From Bacteroidales bacterium UBA5072 (GTDB lineage: Bacteria; Bacteroidota; Bacteroidia; Bacteroidales; UBA10428): a stretch of 10,136 nt of DNA. The notes beneath the pieces are model-generated. The model made no database searches. It was given only the letters and a program-made list of their open reading frames with translations, and had not been told where the DNA came from. Positions 6,964 to 10,136 of this stretch are shown here, piece by piece. The position numbers and the translations under genes were made by a program. The stretch lies in contig DIAS01000080.1 in assembly GCA_002415855.1 (NCBI GenBank), forward strand, positions 510 through 10,645, given 5' to 3'. Positions within the stretch are counted from its first letter, which is position 1, and each line of letters starts with the position of its first letter.

Positions 6964-8484
6964 ATGCTACAAGGCAGGTTTCTGGCAACCATCCTGTTAT
7001 TGGGAATTTGGATCCCGATCAGGGCACAGGATTCCCTGCTTTACCGGACTTTGACGATCCCCGATACCGTTTGCACAGTTGAATCGGCCTTGAGGATCAT
7101 TGAGCGCCAGACGGGTCTTTCCCTTTCATACAATGCCGGTCTCATTAACAAGAAGAAGGTAGTCTCTTTCGTGGCCAGAGGAGAAAGGCTTATTGATGTG
7201 CTCAGCCGAACGCTTGATAATCCGGCGCTTGATTTTAGTGTGATTGGCAGGCACCTGGTGATTTATCAACCGATGAAAGTGGCCGCAGCCAATCCGGAAA
7301 GTACTGCAGATTCCGTTTATTATTTTGAAATCAGGGGAAGAATACTGGACAGGGCTGACCGGCAGCCTTTGCCTTATACCAGTATTTATATCAAAGGCAA
7401 AAGCATTGGCACTGTCAGCAATGAAGAAGGAAGATTCGTACTTAAGCTCAGTTCCGTTTACATAAGAGATACAGTGACCATTTCTTGCATTGGTTACAAG
7501 CATGTCATAAATCCGGTGTCTTCTCTGATCAATTCCGACAAGGACTATCTGCTGAAAGCCGATATTGTTTCTATCCAGGAAGTAATTATCAGGAAGTTAA
7601 GCCCGGTATTGCTGCTGCAGGCTGCTTCCGATAAAATCAAGGACAATTATCCACAGGACCCGGCAGTACTGACCTGTTTTTACAGGGAGACCGTGAAGCA
7701 GGGGAACCGCTACACCATGGTCTCGGAGGCGATCCTCAACCAGTATAAGCCGGGTTACAGGACTGATGCCTCCTCCGATCAGGTTAAAATACTGAAAGGA
7801 AGGAAAAGTGAGGATATCAGTCGCAAAGACACAGTGATCCTCAAGCTTAAAGCCGGTTTAAATACCATGCTTTTACTCGATGTTGTGAAGAACATGCCGG
7901 ACTTTCTTACGGGGGAAGACCTTGCGGAATATGATTACAGGCTTGCTGACATTGTAATCGACAAAGGTCAGGACAATTACGCCATTGAATTCAGTCCCAA
8001 ACCACATTCCCTGACTTCGTTTTATTCCGGAAGGATCATCCTGGGCATCCAGGACCTGGCATACAAATGGGTCGAGTTTTACATCGATCCTGAGAATCTG
8101 GACCGTGCAACTGATTTTTTTATTGTCAAAAAACCGGCTTTTCTCAGGGTTTGGGTTTTACATGCCAATTACAAGGTTGCCTTTCAGCAGTCGGCCGGAA
8201 AGTACTATTTGAGCATGATTCAATGCGAGACCGAATTCAGGATCAGGAATAAGAACCAGTTATCCGGCTCAGTTTTTAATACGGCACTTGAAATGGTAGT
8301 GACCGAAATTGATACCGTGAATGCCAGCAGGTTTCCCGCCAGGGAAACAGCACGCCTCCACGAATTCTTCACCGAGCAGATCGGGGCTTATGATGAATCA
8401 TTCTGGGGAGAGTACAACTTCATCACACCGGATGAATCACTTGAGAATGCCCTGATAAAACTGAGCAAGCAGTGGCAGCAGTAG
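6964..8484 (+). CDS. STN and CarbopepD_reg-like domain protein without a TonB barrel; probable signalling partner of FecR
   Basis: This 506-residue exported protein has a signal peptide at 1-22 (hydrophobic 'LATILLLGIWIPI', likely cleavage after RAQ). Residues about 27-102 are a Secretin/TonB short N-terminal (STN) domain ('TVESALRIIERQTGLSLSYN', 'ERLIDVLSRTL', 'IGRHLVIYQP'). Residues about 121-210 are a carboxypeptidase-regulatory-like domain ('IRGRILDRADRQPLPYTSIY', 'GTVSNEEGRF', ending 'IQEVIIRK'). Residues about 215-500 are the same unnamed domain as in the 3916-5223 protein, with FYRETVKQ (239-246), KGRKSED (278-284), LLDVVKN (304-310) and FWGEYN..TPDES (480-492). STN plus regulatory-like domain is the usual front of a SusC/FecA-type receptor, but no plug or barrel follows and the protein is far too short for one. 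As last gene of the sigma-FecR operon it most likely signals to FecR in the periplasm (inference). The ligand is unknown. Confidence 0.8.
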   Translation: MLQGRFLATILLLGIWIPIRAQDSLLYRTLTIPDTVCTVESALRIIERQTGLSLSYNAGLINKKKVVSFVARGERLIDVLSRTLDNPALDFSVIGRHLVIYQPMKVAAANPESTADSVYYFEIRGRILDRADRQPLPYTSIYIKGKSIGTVSNEEGRFVLKLSSVYIRDTVTISCIGYKHVINPVSSLINSDKDYLLKADIVSIQEVIIRKLSPVLLLQAASDKIKDNYPQDPAVLTCFYRETVKQGNRYTMVSEAILNQYKPGYRTDASSDQVKILKGRKSEDISRKDTVILKLKAGLNTMLLLDVVKNMPDFLTGEDLAEYDYRLADIVIDKGQDNYAIEFSPKPHSLTSFYSGRIILGIQDLAYKWVEFYIDPENLDRATDFFIVKKPAFLRVWVLHANYKVAFQQSAGKYYLSMIQCETEFRIRNKNQLSGSVFNTALEMVVTEIDTVNASRFPARETARLHEFFTEQIGAYDESFWGEYNFITPDESLENALIKLSKQWQQ

Positions 8485-8512
8485 AAATAAGTGGTGAACG
8501 ATGAACCACCGC

Positions 8513-8579
8513 AACACACACAACAATCACAACAATCACAACAATCACAACAATCACAACAATCACAACAATCACAACA
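8513..8579 (+). repeat. Tandem 9-bp repeat, AACAATCAC
   Basis: Six perfect head-to-tail copies of AACAATCAC run from 8522 to 8575. A degenerate copy (two changes) precedes them at 8513-8521, and a partial copy follows at 8576-8579. The array lies in the 148-base gap between the STN-protein stop and the preferred start of the DUF5063 gene. It is open in more than one frame: from an ATG at 8501 it would encode Asn-Asn-His repeats, and from a GTG at 8491 Gln-Gln-Ser repeats. I regard both as artefacts of the repeat. The tract could vary in copy number by slippage. Because the unit is a multiple of three, such changes would not shift frame if it were translated. Confidence 0.95.
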
Positions 8580-8595
8580 TTTCCAACATAAATAT

Positions 8596-8603
8596 TACCT
8601 TTG
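8596..8603 (+). promoter_or_regulatory. Candidate -7 promoter element for the DUF5063 operon
   Basis: TACCTTTG is an exact match to the Bacteroidetes -7 consensus TAnnTTTG. It lies 17 bases downstream of the repeat array and 29 bases before the ATG at 8633, so transcription would begin inside the leader and after the repeats. No TTTG is found at the expected -33 distance; that position falls within the last repeat copy (about 8573-8577). This element supports placing the gene start at 8633 and not at the upstream ATG 8501, which would precede the promoter. Confidence 0.45.
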
Positions 8604-8632
8604 TCATAGCATCGATCCAAAATCAAAAGGCT

Positions 8633-9250
8633 ATGGAAGATATCAAAAGCCCGTTGATCAGGGAATTCATGGAGATTGCCGGCGAATACTGCCTTTTAAT
8701 GGAACAGGCTTCAAAAATGCGTACCGGTGAACTCTTCAGCAAACTGCAGCAATTATTGCCACAGATCTATCTGAAGGGATTAAGCCTGCCGAGGCCGAAA
8801 TACTGTTATGAGGAAGAACAGAAGAGATTTGTTGGTGAAGATGATTATGCCATGATTCTTGATGCCCTGCAACAGAAAATTGAGCTGGTAAGAGGCATTG
8901 CCAGGATGGTGCCCGGAACACGGCCCGGTCAGCAGGAGTTGCTGAGTTTTAGCCTGGCAGAGAATTTTGCCGACATTTACGAAGAATTGAAAAACCTTGT
9001 TCAGCTTTATGAAGTAGGTATTCCTCAGGCCATGAATGATGCAGTATGGTTAAGCCGTACCGGCTTTGAGCAAAGCCTTGGCCTGAGAATGATTGAGGGA
9101 CTTAAAACATTGCATACCATTATTTATAACAGGAATACCGAAGGTTCAAGGGCAGTAAAAGGCGATGATTTTGGCGAACCGGCCGGAGATGATGAAGATG
9201 AACCCTGGTATGCCGATGATCAGGAGGAAGTATACGGAGATGACGAATGA
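8633..9250 (+). CDS. DUF5063 domain-containing protein
   Basis: This 205-residue, soluble, mostly helical protein has no signal peptide. The opening 'MEDIKSPLIREFMEIAGEYC' and the following 'LLPQIYLKGLSLP' match what I recall of the DUF5063 family of Bacteroidetes, whose role is unknown. The last 30 or so residues are strongly acidic and Gly-rich ('GDDEDEPWYADDQEEVYGDD'), probably a disordered tail. I chose ATG 8633 over ATG 8501: the upstream start would add 44 residues made mainly of Asn-Asn-His repeats, unlike the family, and would begin before the candidate promoter. Its 3' end overlaps the exonuclease gene by 11 bases, so the two are co-translated. A DUF5063 gene beside an exonuclease and an rRNA methyltransferase is, from memory, a recurring Bacteroidetes arrangement; this points to an RNA-related role but does not prove it. 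Confidence 0.75.
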   Translation: MEDIKSPLIREFMEIAGEYCLLMEQASKMRTGELFSKLQQLLPQIYLKGLSLPRPKYCYEEEQKRFVGEDDYAMILDALQQKIELVRGIARMVPGTRPGQQELLSFSLAENFADIYEELKNLVQLYEVGIPQAMNDAVWLSRTGFEQSLGLRMIEGLKTLHTIIYNRNTEGSRAVKGDDFGEPAGDDEDEPWYADDQEEVYGDDE

Positions 9251-9836
9251 TCAGCCCTATTTTAAGAACATTGACGATGAATATCTGAAATCTTTACCTG
9301 TAAAGATTTTTCCCGGTACCATTAATCTTATCGATCATCCATCGGCATGTGAAAGAATTAAGCACATTTTGGCGGAAGAACGTATTATCGGATTTGATAC
9401 CGAAACCAAACCTTCGTTTAAAAGGGGGCAGTATCACCGGGTTGCCCTGCTGCAATTATCCACATCAGACCAGGCCTTTCTGCTCAGGCTGAATAAAATG
9501 CATCTACCCGAATATATTATTGATATTCTCGAGGACAGCAGTATTATCAAGGTAGGGGTGGCACTGAAAGATGATCTCAACGGACTGAAAAAGGTCATGG
9601 ATCTGGATCCCGACGGATTTATCGACCTGCAGCAGTTTGTCAAGCAGTTTGGCATCGAAGATAACGGTCTGAAAAAGCTGGTCGCCAATATACTGGGTTT
9701 CCGCATATCAAAGAAATTGCAAACTTCAAACTGGGAGCTGGATCTGCTTTCGAAAGAGCAGCTCGAATACGCGGCTACGGATGCCTGGGTTTGCCGCCAG
9801 ATGTACGAGGTTCTGATCAACCACCGCCAGGTTTAA
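9240..9836 (+). CDS. 3'-5' exonuclease, DEDDy family (RNase D / WRN-like)
   Basis: This 198-residue protein is a single DnaQ-fold exonuclease domain. Exo I is 'GFDTETKP' with Asp53 and Glu55. Exo II is 'VGVALKDDLNGL' with Asp112 as the likely metal ligand. Exo III is 'YAATDAW' with Tyr177 and Asp181, which places it in the DEDDy group. All catalytic residues are present. The 'HRVALLQLST' strand after Exo I is typical of RNase D and Werner-type exonucleases. There is no HRDC domain, so it is the short, stand-alone form; the substrate (RNA or DNA) cannot be told from sequence. The ATG at 9240 is preferred because it has a purine-rich sequence just upstream and gives a normal N-terminus. An upstream in-frame start at 9165 would lie deep inside the DUF5063 gene. 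The next gene starts 10 bases after its stop. Confidence 0.88.
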   Translation: MTNDQPYFKNIDDEYLKSLPVKIFPGTINLIDHPSACERIKHILAEERIIGFDTETKPSFKRGQYHRVALLQLSTSDQAFLLRLNKMHLPEYIIDILEDSSIIKVGVALKDDLNGLKKVMDLDPDGFIDLQQFVKQFGIEDNGLKKLVANILGFRISKKLQTSNWELDLLSKEQLEYAATDAWVCRQMYEVLINHRQV

Positions 9837-9846
9837 TATCAGTTCG

Positions 9847-10136
9847 ATGAATGGTTATGTAAAAGTCATCCTGAAGCCGGGCAAGGAACAATCGGTTATG
9901 CGGTTGCATCCCTGGATATTCTCAGGTGCCATTAAGAAAATCGACGGCAAACCACTCGAAGGTGATATTGTTGAGGTGTTTTCGCATGAGCAGGAATTCC
10001 TGGCAATGGGGCACTACCAGATAGGTTCCATTACGGTCAGGATTTTCACTTTCAGGCAGGTCAATCCCGATGAGGACTTCTGGAAGCAAAAAATTCAACA
10101 GGCATACGATGTCAGGAAAGCCCTGGGACTTACCGG
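9847..10136 (+). CDS. RlmI-like 23S rRNA cytosine-C5 methyltransferase, 5' part
   Basis: The reading frame from ATG 9847 stays open to the window edge, giving the first 96 residues. It reads 'MNGYVKVILKPGKEQSVMRL' followed by 'HPWIFSGAIKKIDG', the signature opening of the N-terminal PUA-type RNA-binding domain of RlmI/YccW-type class I SAM-dependent methyltransferases. The later 'GHYQIGSITVRIFTF' and 'FWKQKIQQAYDVRKALGL' also fit that family, where the latter leads into the catalytic domain. By family knowledge the enzyme methylates C1962 of 23S rRNA. The SAM-binding and catalytic motifs lie beyond the window, so activity cannot be judged here. The 10-base gap after the exonuclease gene implies one operon with it and the DUF5063 gene. 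Confidence 0.85.
   Translation, partial: MNGYVKVILKPGKEQSVMRLHPWIFSGAIKKIDGKPLEGDIVEVFSHEQEFLAMGHYQIGSITVRIFTFRQVNPDEDFWKQKIQQAYDVRKALGLT

Noticed and set aside
8491..8509. Small inverted repeat GTGGT-ACCAC as terminator of the STN-protein gene
   Set aside because: The stem is only 5 bp with a 9-base loop and has no T-run after it, so it is not distinguishable from chance.
8513..8579. CRISPR array or replication iterons
   Set aside because: The units are 9 bp with no spacers and no cas or replication-initiator gene is present. This is a simple tandem repeat.
8423..8626. Minus-strand frame encoding a Val-Ile repeat protein across the 9-bp array
   Set aside because: It is the complement of the simple repeat and overlaps the end of the STN-protein gene. 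The hydrophobic repeat is a by-product of the GTGATTGTT unit.
9165..9239. Longer N-terminus for the exonuclease starting at 9165
   Set aside because: It would overlap the DUF5063 gene by 86 bases and add a Met- and Arg-rich stretch unlike the family. ATG 9240 has a purine-rich sequence upstream and gives a normal protein.

Overview
The window looks like a piece of a Bacteroidota chromosome, probably Bacteroidales-like. Evidence for this is a Bacteroidetes-type ECF sigma factor paired with a FecR anti-sigma factor, STN and carboxypeptidase-regulatory-like domains on secreted proteins, a DUF5063 gene, TAnnTTTG-type -7 promoter motifs, and weak Shine-Dalgarno sequences. All genes are on the + strand and packed closely. 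No tRNA, rRNA, CRISPR array, transposase or integrase is visible, and no gene-free stretch exceeds 150 bases.

Region 1 (1-3809): an FtsE-type ABC ATPase without an FtsX partner in view is followed by a polysaccharide flippase of the MOP/Wzx type. The flippase overlaps an asparagine-synthetase-like protein whose N-terminal glutaminase-like domain has lost its catalytic cysteine. The flippase and synthetase look like a translationally coupled pair for making or exporting a surface glycan.

Region 2 (3916-8484): this is the most interesting part. A secreted protein (regulatory-like beta domain plus a C-terminal domain of about 290 residues) is followed by an 11-bp perfect inverted repeat and a tight three-gene operon: ECF sigma factor, FecR anti-sigma factor, and a second secreted protein. 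The second secreted protein is a paralogue of the first that has gained an N-terminal STN domain. In the classical system the STN domain belongs to a TonB-dependent outer-membrane receptor, which signals through FecR to the sigma factor. Here the STN-bearing protein has no plug or barrel and carries the paralogous C-terminal domain instead. This suggests a cell-surface signalling circuit with a non-TonB sensor, and the STN-less paralogue just upstream is a natural candidate for its target or partner.

Region 3 (8485-10136): a 9-bp tandem repeat lies in a 91-base tract with no G on the + strand, ending at a candidate promoter. It precedes a probable housekeeping operon: a DUF5063 protein, a DEDDy 3'-5' exonuclease, and the start of an RlmI-type 23S rRNA cytosine methyltransferase that runs off the window edge.
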